A DNA stretch of 15,465 nucleotides from Burkholderiales bacterium (lineage in GTDB: Bacteria > Pseudomonadota > Gammaproteobacteria > Burkholderiales > Burkholderiaceae), in contig CAHJWV010000368.1 in the NCBI GenBank assembly GCA_903643055.1, positions 1-15,465 of the forward strand. The letters are read 5' to 3'. The position numbers and the translations under genes were made by a program. Each line of letters opens with the position of its first letter. Position 1 is the stretch's first letter. The notes under the pieces were generated by a model. The model saw only the letters and a list, made by a program, of their open reading frames with translations. It had not been told where the DNA came from and made no database searches. Below are positions 1 to 6,366 of this stretch, in pieces.

Positions 1-1962
1 GTGCTGGCGAACCCGGCGGCCGAGGCGCTGTTCGGCTACCCGCCGGGTGAGCTGGTGAAGCTCAATGTCGACGCCCTGGTGCCCGACAGCATTCGCCCGC
101 GCCACGCCAACTATCGCCAGGCCTATGCCAACCATCCCCGCACGCGGCCGATGGGTACGCAGATGGACCTGGTCGCCAAGCGCTGCGACGGCAGCGAGGT
201 GATGGTCGAAATCGCCCTGAGCCCGCTGCACGAAAGCCAGCTTCCCTACGTGGTCGTGGCCGTGCGCGGCATCGGCGCCTACCCACGCGTCAAACAGGCG
301 TTGCAACGGGCGCGCTACAGCGAATACGTCGCGCAGATGGGCCGGCTGGCGGTCGACACCCGCGATCCACAGGTCTTGTTGAAGCAGGTCACGGCCGTGG
401 CCGCGGAAGCCTTGCAGGTCCAGATGGTCGTGCTGTTCCTGCTGGAGGCCGATCGGCTCGAGTTTCGCGTTGCCGCCGGCATCGGGTTGCTGGCCGATGA
501 AGGCGTCGGCACCCGCATGCCCAACCGGCCCGACAGCCCGGCAGGCTACGCGCTGTTGGCTGGTCAGCATGTCGTGACACCCGACTACCGGGAGGAGCCT
601 CGCTTCGCAGTGCCCGCGAGTTATCTTGACGCCGGCCTGGTCAGTGCCTTGACGGTGCCGTTGTCTGATCAAGGCCAGGCGGTGGGCGTGCTGAGCGTGC
701 GCTCGAAGCAGCCGCAGCGCTTCGGCGATGACGAAGTGCGGTTTCTCGAATCGTTGTCCAACCTGCTCTCGGCCACCTTGCAACGCGTGCAGACCGAAGA
801 GACGCTGAATCACGCGCAACGGCTGGAAAGCGTCGGCCAGCTCACGGGCGGCATTGCCCATGATTTCAACAATCTGCTGACGGTGATCCAGGGCAATCTT
901 CAGGTCCTGGAAGAACACCGCACCGCCCAGAGCGACCCGCACCTTCAGCAACTGGTGGCCGCCGCCTTGCGGGCCAGCCGCCGCGGTGCCGAACTCACCA
1001 GCAAGCTGCTGGCCTTCTCGCGGCGGCAGGTGCTGAGCCCGAGCCGTGTCGATGTAGATGCCTTGCTTCATTCGCTGGCCGACATGCTGCGCCGCACACT
1101 CGACCAGCGCATCCGCATTCGTGTGAACGCACAGAACGGCGACCTTTCTTGCCTGGCCGATGCCGGGCAATTGGAGTCCGCCCTGCTCAACATCGCGATC
1201 AACGCGAGAGATGCCATGCCAACGGGCGGCGAACTCGGCTTCGCCTGCAGAACCGAAGCACAGCTGCCCGCCGACCTCAGCGACTTCGCTGCCACCAATG
1301 CCAGCCCTGGCGGCTACGTGTCCATCGCCATCTCGGACACCGGCGCGGGCATGTCCGAAGACGTCAAGGAGCGCGCCTTCGAACCCTTCTTCACGACCAA
1401 GGAAAGCGGCCGCGGAACGGGCCTTGGCTTGAGTACCGTGTACGGGTTCGTGAAGCAGTCACGCGGCGCTGTCACGCTGGAAAGCGCACTCGGCGCAGGC
1501 ACCACGGTCACGCTGTACATCCCGCGCGCCATTCACCGCGAGATACCCGTCGATGCGGCCGTTGCCGGCGCTTCCTTGCCCGCGCAATTGAGGATCGTGC
1601 TGGTGGAAGATGAACTCGAAGTGCGCGCGGTGGCGTTGCAGTTTCTGGCTGCGCTCGGCTGTGTGGTCAGCCCGTTTGCCAATGCCGAACAAGCCTTGCA
1701 AGCCCTGGCGATGGGGCTTCAGTTCGATCTGCTGCTGAGCGATGTGGCCCTGGGCGCAGGCATGCGCGGCACCGAGCTGGCCCGCGAGGTCCGTCAGCTG
1801 CGCCCGGGCGTGGCGGTGTTGCTTGTCTCGGGTTATTCAGCGGAGCTGCTGGACATCAATCAAACCGCCCCGGCCTCCTGGGAGCTGCTCGCCAAGCCCT
1901 ATGGCCGCAGCGAGTTGCAGGCCGCGATGGTGCAGGCGCTGGCCGTGCGGAGCACGGCCTGA
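1..1962 (+). CDS. PAS-GAF hybrid sensor histidine kinase with C-terminal receiver domain, 5' truncated
   Basis: Sensor kinase that autophosphorylates on histidine and probably passes the phosphate to its own receiver domain. Residues are counted from the window edge. Residues 1-95 are most of a PAS domain (NPAAEALFGY at 4-13). A GAF domain spans about 110-262. The H-box GGIAHDFNNLL has phospho-acceptor H287. The ATP-binding domain shows the N-box (N397, N401), DTGAG 446-450, EPFFTT 461-466 and GTGLGL 472-477. A receiver domain covers about 530-648, with acidic pair E536/D537, phospho-acceptor D581, S610 and K632. The reading frame is open from base 1 and the PAS domain lacks its first strand, so the GTG at position 1 is very probably an internal valine codon. 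H35, in RPRHANY, aligns with the haem-ligand histidine of FixL and DosP, but the FixL distal arginine position is M55. The gene converges on the Crp/Fnr gene with 9 bp between stops. An oxygen or redox role is inference from context; the ligand is unknown. Confidence 0.9.
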   Translation: MLANPAAEALFGYPPGELVKLNVDALVPDSIRPRHANYRQAYANHPRTRPMGTQMDLVAKRCDGSEVMVEIALSPLHESQLPYVVVAVRGIGAYPRVKQALQRARYSEYVAQMGRLAVDTRDPQVLLKQVTAVAAEALQVQMVVLFLLEADRLEFRVAAGIGLLADEGVGTRMPNRPDSPAGYALLAGQHVVTPDYREEPRFAVPASYLDAGLVSALTVPLSDQGQAVGVLSVRSKQPQRFGDDEVRFLESLSNLLSATLQRVQTEETLNHAQRLESVGQLTGGIAHDFNNLLTVIQGNLQVLEEHRTAQSDPHLQQLVAAALRASRRGAELTSKLLAFSRRQVLSPSRVDVDALLHSLADMLRRTLDQRIRIRVNAQNGDLSCLADAGQLESALLNIAINARDAMPTGGELGFACRTEAQLPADLSDFAATNASPGGYVSIAISDTGAGMSEDVKERAFEPFFTTKESGRGTGLGLSTVYGFVKQSRGAVTLESALGAGTTVTLYIPRAIHREIPVDAAVAGASLPAQLRIVLVEDELEVRAVALQFLAALGCVVSPFANAEQALQALAMGLQFDLLLSDVALGAGMRGTELAREVRQLRPGVAVLLVSGYSAELLDINQTAPASWELLAKPYGRSELQAAMVQALAVRSTA

Positions 1963-1971
1963 GCGGCGCGC

Positions 1972-2778
1972 TTACTGGATCATCGCGCTCGCCGGCGCAT
2001 GGAGCCCTTGCTGAATGAATACGGCCAGGGCGTCCAGATCCGGGATCTGCACGTCGCGCCGTCCGTTGCCGCTGAAGCGGATGACTTCATCACGCGCCAT
2101 CCGCGATAACGCACGGCTGACGGTTTCGAGCTTCATGCCCAGGAAATTGCCGATCTCGGCGCGCGTCATGCGAAGCGTGATCTGGTCATTGCGCAGGCCA
2201 CGGTGCGACAGCGATTCGGCCCAGTTGTACAGAAACTCGGCCACGCGGGCGTCGGCCGGCAAGGTGCACCGTGACAACAGCGCGTCCCGGTCGCGCGTCA
2301 GTTCACGGCTCATCGCGCGGTGCAGCAAGGCCATCAGCATCGGTTGCCTTGCGCAGGCCACCAGCACGTCTTCATAGCGGACCGACCAGACCTCGCCGGT
2401 GTCCATCGCTTCGGCGTCGCAACTGTGGCTTCCACCGGCAATGCCATCAAAGCCCAGCCAGTCGCCCTTGAACTGAAGAGCCACCATCTGCTCGCGTCCG
2501 TCGGCCGCCAGATTGACCAGCTTGAAGATGCCCGAGTTGATGAGATGAAGACACTCGAAATGCTCGCCGGCCTGATAGACCTTGTCACCGGCGTGCAGCA
2601 GCCGGCGGGTCAGTGGCAGGGTCTCGCTGACAAGCGCCAAGGCTTCGACGATGCGCTGACTCGTAGCGCGCAGGCCGTGCGGCTGGGCACGCGCCGCACC
2701 GACCACCTCGCCGGAATGCCGAACTGCCAACGCAGCCGGGTTCGAAGGAGAAGTTGACGTTGAAAGATGGCTCAGCAT
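1972..2778 (-). CDS. Crp/Fnr-family transcriptional regulator, FixK-like (no Fe-S cysteines)
   Basis: DNA-binding regulator of 268 aa, probably the local controller of the anaerobox genes in this window. A cyclic-nucleotide-type beta-barrel covers about 60-140, followed by the dimer helix and a winged helix-turn-helix around 203-240. The recognition helix carries E218, S221 and R222, matching FNR E209, S212 and R213, which read TTGAT half-sites. The protein aligns well with E. coli FNR, but the N-terminal 75 residues contain no cysteine and the FNR C122 position is W131 by eye. The remaining cysteines (C76, C120, C142, C171) do not form a cluster motif. It therefore resembles FixK, or an NO/haem-type DNR protein, more than oxygen-sensing FNR. 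An in-frame stop lies just upstream of the ATG, so a cysteine-bearing extension is excluded. No anaerobox was found in front of it. It may be annotated simply as fnr elsewhere. Confidence 0.92.
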   Translation of the reverse strand: MLSHLSTSTSPSNPAALAVRHSGEVVGAARAQPHGLRATSQRIVEALALVSETLPLTRRLLHAGDKVYQAGEHFECLHLINSGIFKLVNLAADGREQMVALQFKGDWLGFDGIAGGSHSCDAEAMDTGEVWSVRYEDVLVACARQPMLMALLHRAMSRELTRDRDALLSRCTLPADARVAEFLYNWAESLSHRGLRNDQITLRMTRAEIGNFLGMKLETVSRALSRMARDEVIRFSGNGRRDVQIPDLDALAVFIQQGLHAPASAMIQ

Positions 2779-2979
2779 GGCTTGCTCGCGGTGTTTGAGA
2801 TGGAATGAACGAAGCGTAGGAGGGGCGCGTCAACACAGAGGGAACGGCGTGAGACGCTGGGTAACAGGGGGTGAACCGCATGTATCAACGCCGGTATCGA
2901 TCACCGCCATGACCGGCGATCGACACGCCGCTTGACGCCGATCAAAGCGGCACGGCCGGCTTTCACTAGGCTTGCCGTC
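2779..2979. other. Divergent intergenic region between the Crp/Fnr gene and the carbamoyltransferase-like gene
   Basis: This 201 bp stretch holds the promoters of two divergent genes. It contains an anaerobox at 2932-2945 and a perfect 7-bp inverted repeat (CGCCGGT at 2889-2895, ACCGGCG at 2912-2918, 16 bp apart) that could be an operator or hairpin. No open reading frame here looks real. Confidence 0.5.
2932..2945 (+). promoter_or_regulatory. Anaerobox (FNR/FixK site) before the carbamoyltransferase-like gene
   Basis: TTGACGCCGATCAA matches TTGAT-N4-ATCAA with one mismatch (C for T at position 5). Its centre (2938.5) lies 41.5 bp upstream of the ATG at 2980. A weak -10 (TAGGCT, 2967-2972) is placed as expected for a class II activated promoter starting near 2979-2980. 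The TTG at 2932 also opens a longer reading frame but is part of this operator, so it is not taken as a start codon. Confidence 0.7.
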
Positions 2980-3468
2980 ATGGAGCCCAACACCATGCAA
3001 ACTGCCTCCCCTTCTTCCAAGCGATGGACCTTCGATGCCCTCTCTCCTGCGGAGCGCGATGGCGTGCTGAACATGGCCGTGGTGTTGGAGCTGTCCGCCA
3101 ACGGCGGAGCACCGGTGCCCATGCTGCGAGGCAAAAACCTGGCCGTTCTGTGCGAAGACTCGGATTGCCCTCGCCTGGCCTCGTTCACGCAGGCCGCAGC
3201 CGCACTGGGCGCACAGGTCACCCACATCCGGCCCAGCGAAACACTCGCGTTGTCGGGCGATTTCGCAGATGCCGTTGGCGGCCTGCTCGGCCTGCTCTAC
3301 GACGCCATCGAATGCCACGACATGCCCCCGGATACCCTGGAGCGCCTGGAGCGCATCACCGGCAAACCCGTCTTCAATCAACTGGCCTGCTTAAAGCCCG
3401 GTGAACTGCCAGCGCCGCACGCGTCTCAATTCACTTTGCAGGCCTTGCTGTTGCACGCCCTTTCCTGA
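2980..3468 (+). CDS. Stand-alone degenerate ornithine carbamoyltransferase N-terminal-domain protein
   Basis: A 162-aa protein that aligns, by eye, only with the carbamoyl-phosphate-binding half of ornithine carbamoyltransferase. Matching blocks are LRGKNLAVL (49-57), SFTQAAAALGAQVTH (68-82), the DA...LLGLLYDAIE block (97-111) and GKPVFNQLA (128-136). The catalytic STRTR motif is lost: the equivalent stretch reads DCPRL (62-66). HPTQ reads HASQ (147-150). The protein stops after the linker helix, so the ornithine-binding domain is missing. Carbamoyl transfer is therefore unlikely, and the real role is unknown. It sits behind an anaerobox and next to the Crp/Fnr gene, which implies low-oxygen expression. 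Start choice: ATG 2980 has no Shine-Dalgarno and would be leaderless; ATG 2995 has GGAG at 2982-2985 and is equally possible (157 aa). Confidence 0.8.
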   Translation: MEPNTMQTASPSSKRWTFDALSPAERDGVLNMAVVLELSANGGAPVPMLRGKNLAVLCEDSDCPRLASFTQAAAALGAQVTHIRPSETLALSGDFADAVGGLLGLLYDAIECHDMPPDTLERLERITGKPVFNQLACLKPGELPAPHASQFTLQALLLHALS

Positions 3469-3532
3469 TCGACCTGGCAGGAGCCCATGGCCTGCCGATC
3501 GGCGCCGGCCCGGGCAAATAGCCATCAGGAAA
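3461..3532. terminator. Long inverted repeat between convergent genes, possible bidirectional terminator
   Basis: TTTCCTGAT at 3461-3469 is the exact complement of ATCAGGAAA at 3524-3532. Inside lies a second stem, GGCAGG (3475-3480) with CCTGCC (3490-3495). The structure overlaps the stop codon of the carbamoyltransferase-like gene and fills most of the 90 bp gap to the convergent HiPIP gene. There is no long U tract and the outer loop is 54 bases, so a terminator role is tentative. Confidence 0.3.
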
Positions 3533-3558
3533 AGCCGCCACGCCCGCAGCACAAGCGC

Positions 3559-3894
3559 TCAAGGCCGCGTGGGGCGCTGCCGGCGAAACGCATCACACCA
3601 GCCCTTCGCTGCCACCACGCGCCGCGGAAACAGCGTGCAGCTGCCCCAGGACGGCTCCGCCACGGCGCCATAAAGCGCGCAGGTAGCGCAGTCTTCACCC
3701 GGCTTGTATTTAGGATATTGCGGCCGGTCGAGCCGCGCGGCATCTTCCACATAGCCGACGGCCCGCGCATGCGGGTCAGCCTCACTCAGACGGGGCATCG
3801 CAGGTAAGCCCTGCGGTGCTTGCGCACGCGCCGCGCCGCATGCCAATGCCGCCCCGGCCGGCACGATCAGCAGGAAGATACGGCGCGTACTCAT
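3559..3894 (-). CDS. High-potential iron-sulfur protein (HiPIP), Tat-exported
   Basis: Small periplasmic one-electron carrier holding a [4Fe-4S] cluster of high potential. From the ATG the protein has 111 aa. The N-terminus is a twin-arginine signal (STRRIFL, then a hydrophobic stretch, with a likely cleavage site after ARA at about residue 24), as expected for a cofactor protein folded before export. The mature part carries the family pattern: YKPGEDCATCALY with C69 and C72, GSCTLFP with C86, and AAKGWC with C100. A GTG 24 bp upstream would add eight residues before the Tat motif, so ATG 3894 is preferred. In purple bacteria and related betaproteobacteria HiPIPs feed electrons to oxidases or reaction centres; delivery to the cbb3 oxidase here is an inference from context. 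An imperfect anaerobox lies about 200 bp upstream. Confidence 0.92.
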   Translation of the reverse strand: MSTRRIFLLIVPAGAALACGAARAQAPQGLPAMPRLSEADPHARAVGYVEDAARLDRPQYPKYKPGEDCATCALYGAVAEPSWGSCTLFPRRVVAAKGWCDAFRRQRPTRP

Positions 3895-3970
3895 TGCTGA
3901 GCCCGCATCGTTCGACACCTGACTGTGTCAACAACGGCCGGCACTCCCTGAGCGACCAATCGGCGCGAGA

Positions 3971-4006
3971 TCAGCAGGGCAGTCAGCAGGGAAGTCAACA
4001 GGGAAA
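3971..4006. repeat. Three tandem 12-bp repeats
   Basis: TCAGCAGGGCAG, TCAGCAGGGAAG and TCAACAGGGAAA lie head to tail between the HiPIP start and the TauE/SafE-like gene. The last copy has decayed most. They fall in the probable 5' leader of HiPIP if transcription begins at the anaerobox at 4087-4100. Confidence 0.7.
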
Positions 4007-4086
4007 GGAGATGAAAGCATGAAGACATAAAGGGGCAGGCCGAGCCAAAGATGAACCCAGTGCGCGCAGGCGAGTCGGCAATCGTG

Positions 4087-4100
4087 CTGATGCAAATCAA
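4087..4100 (-). promoter_or_regulatory. Probable anaerobox upstream of HiPIP
   Basis: Read on the minus strand the site is TTGATTTGCATCAG, with one mismatch to TTGAT-N4-ATCAA and an intact TGAT-N4-ATCA core. It lies in the 237 bp gap between the TauE/SafE-like stop and the HiPIP ATG. A class II start would fall near 4052, but the -10 there (CGCACT) is poor and the leader would be about 158 nt, so the assignment is weaker than for the other boxes. Confidence 0.4.
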
Positions 4101-4131
4101 ATGAAAGGTCGCTGCCTTCTGAAGCGGGCTG

Positions 4132-4860
4132 TCAGACCGCTGAGGCGCACAAGGCGCTGACACTCTCCCACAATCCATGGCCGAGCGACCAGCTGGAAGC
4201 CGCCACGAGACAGGCCCCGGAAATGCGGATCGCCGCGCGGCCTGCCAGCCAGCCGCCCTTACGCTTCGTTCCTTGCCGCGCCCAGACCCGCGCCGTCAGC
4301 CACAGCCCGGGCGCCGAAGCGAACGCAAAGCCCGCCATCACCGCCGCACCCGCCGTCGGCGTGCTGGCCAGCGCGGCAACGATCAAGGCCGATTGCAGCA
4401 GGCCGCAAGGCCAGGCCACCCAGGCTGCGCCCCAAGCGCCAGAACGCAGAAGACCTGAGCGCCCAGGCTGCGGGCCGGTCATGCCTTGCCATGCCGTTGG
4501 AAGGAGGTGTCGATGCTGTCGCGACGACAGCCCAGGCTGAAGCGACATCCATCGTGGCTGCTGGCCGCGCAGCAAGAGCCAACAGCCCAGTGCCAGCGCA
4601 CCCAGGTGGATCAAGGTCCACAACGGGCGCAGCGCCGGGGCGGCCACACCGGCCAGCGCCAGCCATTGCGCACTGGAAGCCACCACCGCACCGGCCACGG
4701 CATAACTCACCGCGCGGGCGGCATGGAAAGAACCCAGTGCGCTACGCGTGCCACCGCAACGCCCGTTCAGCGCCGAACTGGATGCGCCGCACATGGCCAT
4801 GCAATGCGGCGTGCCTGCCGCTCCCATCAGCACGCCACTCAGCACCAGCGCCGCATCCAT
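4132..4860 (-). CDS. TauE/SafE-like (DsbD_2-type) membrane protein of the cbb3/hemN cluster
   Basis: Integral membrane protein of 242 aa. The first helix carries GTPHCMAMCG (C20, C24), the typical H-C-x3-C motif of this family (often annotated as sulfite exporter, or as cytochrome c biogenesis transmembrane region). Further hydrophobic segments lie around 50-75, 80-100, 140-190 and 208-230, with a polar, proline- and arginine-rich loop at about 103-135. The gene starts 2 bp after the hemN stop, so the two are almost certainly co-transcribed from the hemN anaerobox promoter. Homologues are regular members of betaproteobacterial cco-hemN clusters. A part in metal handling or oxidase/haem maturation is plausible from the paired membrane cysteines and context. 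Sulfite export is not supported by anything visible here. Confidence 0.85.
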   Translation of the reverse strand: MDAALVLSGVLMGAAGTPHCMAMCGASSSALNGRCGGTRSALGSFHAARAVSYAVAGAVVASSAQWLALAGVAAPALRPLWTLIHLGALALGCWLLLRGQQPRWMSLQPGLSSRQHRHLLPTAWQGMTGPQPGRSGLLRSGAWGAAWVAWPCGLLQSALIVAALASTPTAGAAVMAGFAFASAPGLWLTARVWARQGTKRKGGWLAGRAAIRISGACLVAASSWSLGHGLWESVSALCASAV

Positions 4861-4862
4861 GT

Positions 4863-6275
4863 TCAGGCAATCCGGGAGTAACCCACCGCGGATCGATCCG
4901 TCTGAAGATGCCGGTCAAACACCATCGCCACGGCTCGTACGAAGAACCAGCCCGTTGACGTGACTTGCAAGGCTGCGGCTGACAGCTTGATCAGGCCTTG
5001 CTCGGCCAGGCGTTCCAGTGCCGGCCACTCGTCACTGAAATGGCGGCGCAGGTCCAGCCCGTGCGCCCGGCCGATGGCGTCGAACTCGACGCGGCCTTGG
5101 CACATCACGGCCATGATGACTTGGCGGCACAGGCGGTCATGTGCATCCAGCATCAGACCGCGAGCCACCGGCAATGCACCACCCTCTACCCGCGCGAGGT
5201 ACTCCGGCAAGGTCTTGGTGTTCTGGGTGTAGCCGTCTCTCATCTGGCCAATCGCAGAAACACCGAGGCCGATCAGATCGCAATCCGGCTGCGTGCTGTA
5301 CCCCTGAAAGTTGCGGTGCAGCCGACCTTGCCGCTTGGCCACGGCCAGCGCATCACCGGCCAGTGCGAAATGGTCCATGCCGATGTAGTCATACCCTTGC
5401 ATCAGAAAGCAGTCGATTGCGTCACTCAGCATCTCGATTCGCGCATCGGGCGTCGGCAGGTCATCGGCATGAATGCGGCGCTGGGGCTTGAAGCGCTCGG
5501 GCAGATGGGCATAGGCATACATCGCCACACGATCGGGCCGCAAGGCCACGACCTGCTGGATCGTGGCCGCGAACGAGGCCGGCGTCTGCTGCGGCAGCCC
5601 GTAGATCAGGTCGACGTTGATCGACGCGAAGCCCACATCGCGCGCGGCCTGCATCAGCTCGCACACCTCGTCATGGGGCTGCACGCGGTGCACCGCCGCC
5701 TGCACCCGCGGATTGAAATCCTGCACGCCGAAGCTGATCCGGCTGAAGCCCAGGCGCGCCAGATGCAACAGGCGCTGCGGTGTGACGGTGCGGGGGTCGA
5801 CCTCGATCGATATCTCCGCATCCGGCCTCACCTGAAAGCACTGGCGCACCGCTGCCATCAAGCCATCGATTTCGTCGTCAGCGAGAAAGGTCGGTGTGCC
5901 GCCACCGAGATGGATCTGCGTCAATTCCTGGGCGGCGCCGAGCAGGGCGGCATACATCGCCATCTCCCGCTGCAGCGCCGCGAGATAAGGCTTCGAGCGC
6001 CGGTGGTCGCGCGTGACGACCTTGTTGCACGCACAGTAATAACAGACCGATTCGCAGAACGGAATGTGCACGTACAGCGACAGCGGGCGCGCCGGTGCCC
6101 GCAGGCGCAGCTGCGACACCAGCCCCGCATCGGATTCGTTGGCCATGAAACGGTCTGCCGTCGGATACGACGTATAACGCGGCCCGCCCTGGCCAAAGCG
6201 GCGGATCAACTCCGGCGACACCACACGCGGCAACATGCGGCTGGCAGCCGCTGGCTCAGTCAGAAGAAGGCTCAT
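4863..6275 (-). CDS. hemN: Oxygen-independent coproporphyrinogen III oxidase (radical SAM)
   Basis: Converts coproporphyrinogen III to protoporphyrinogen IX by radical SAM chemistry, letting haem synthesis run when oxygen is scarce and supplying haem for the cbb3 oxidase. The 470-aa cytoplasmic protein has the cluster motif C74-x3-C78-x2-C81 followed by C83 (in the CYYCACNK region), as in E. coli HemN. GGGTPTF (124-130) is the SAM-binding glycine motif. Other family blocks are GPRYTSYPTA (31-40), EVDPR, FGVQDFN, LIYGLPQQT, IGMDHFA and HRNFQGYSTQ. Start: ATG 6275 has no Shine-Dalgarno and would sit at about +2 of the predicted transcript. Met14 (6236) gives a length closer to E. coli HemN but also lacks a ribosome binding site. 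A perfect anaerobox lies at 6311-6324. Confidence 0.97.
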   Translation of the reverse strand: MSLLLTEPAAASRMLPRVVSPELIRRFGQGGPRYTSYPTADRFMANESDAGLVSQLRLRAPARPLSLYVHIPFCESVCYYCACNKVVTRDHRRSKPYLAALQREMAMYAALLGAAQELTQIHLGGGTPTFLADDEIDGLMAAVRQCFQVRPDAEISIEVDPRTVTPQRLLHLARLGFSRISFGVQDFNPRVQAAVHRVQPHDEVCELMQAARDVGFASINVDLIYGLPQQTPASFAATIQQVVALRPDRVAMYAYAHLPERFKPQRRIHADDLPTPDARIEMLSDAIDCFLMQGYDYIGMDHFALAGDALAVAKRQGRLHRNFQGYSTQPDCDLIGLGVSAIGQMRDGYTQNTKTLPEYLARVEGGALPVARGLMLDAHDRLCRQVIMAVMCQGRVEFDAIGRAHGLDLRRHFSDEWPALERLAEQGLIKLSAAALQVTSTGWFFVRAVAMVFDRHLQTDRSAVGYSRIA

Positions 6276-6310
6276 GGCGCTTACTGTGTCTCGAGGCCGC
6301 GAACCACGGC

Positions 6311-6324
6311 TTGATCGGGATCAA
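6311..6324 (-). promoter_or_regulatory. Perfect anaerobox of the hemN promoter
   Basis: TTGATCGGGATCAA is an exact TTGAT-N4-ATCAA palindrome, identical including the spacer to the ccoN box. Its centre (6317.5) predicts a class II start at 6276 on the minus strand. The hexamer at -12 to -7 is CACAGT (6288-6283), three of six matches to TATAAT. The hemN ATG begins at 6275, so transcript and coding start nearly coincide. Confidence 0.85.
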
Positions 6325-6336
6325 CCCAATCGAATC

Positions 6337-6366
6337 GCGCGCCCCGTTCAAACCGGGCCTGCGCGC
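6337..6366 (-). terminator. GC-rich hairpin over the last gene's stop codon, end of the cco operon
   Basis: A two-part stem pairs GCGCGC (6361-6366) with GCGCGC (6337-6342) and CCCG (6354-6357) with CGGG (6343-6346), with a 3-base bulge and a 7-base loop that contains the stop codon at 6348-6350. No U run follows, so this is at best a weak or factor-assisted terminator just before the hemN promoter. Confidence 0.3.

Noticed and set aside
1..3. GTG at the window edge as the true start of the kinase
   Set aside because: The frame is open at base 1 and the PAS domain would lack its first strand; the gene most likely continues upstream.
2932..2979. TTG start giving a 178-aa version of the carbamoyltransferase-like protein
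   Set aside because: The TTG is the first half-site of the anaerobox, there is no Shine-Dalgarno, and the added residues do not look like the family.
3891..4178. 95-codon minus-strand frame upstream of HiPIP as a gene
   Set aside because: It overlaps the end of the TauE/SafE-like gene, has no Shine-Dalgarno or recognised family, and its Leu-rich part comes from the 12-bp repeats. The shorter 45-codon frame is kept only as a low-interest finding.
4980..5000. TTGATCAGG inside hemN as an anaerobox
   Set aside because: Only one half-site with wrong spacing to any second half, and it lies within coding sequence.
4998..6314. 438-codon plus-strand frame opposite hemN
   Set aside because: His/Arg-rich composition, no recognisable motif, and exactly antisense to a clear hemN; a GC-bias shadow.
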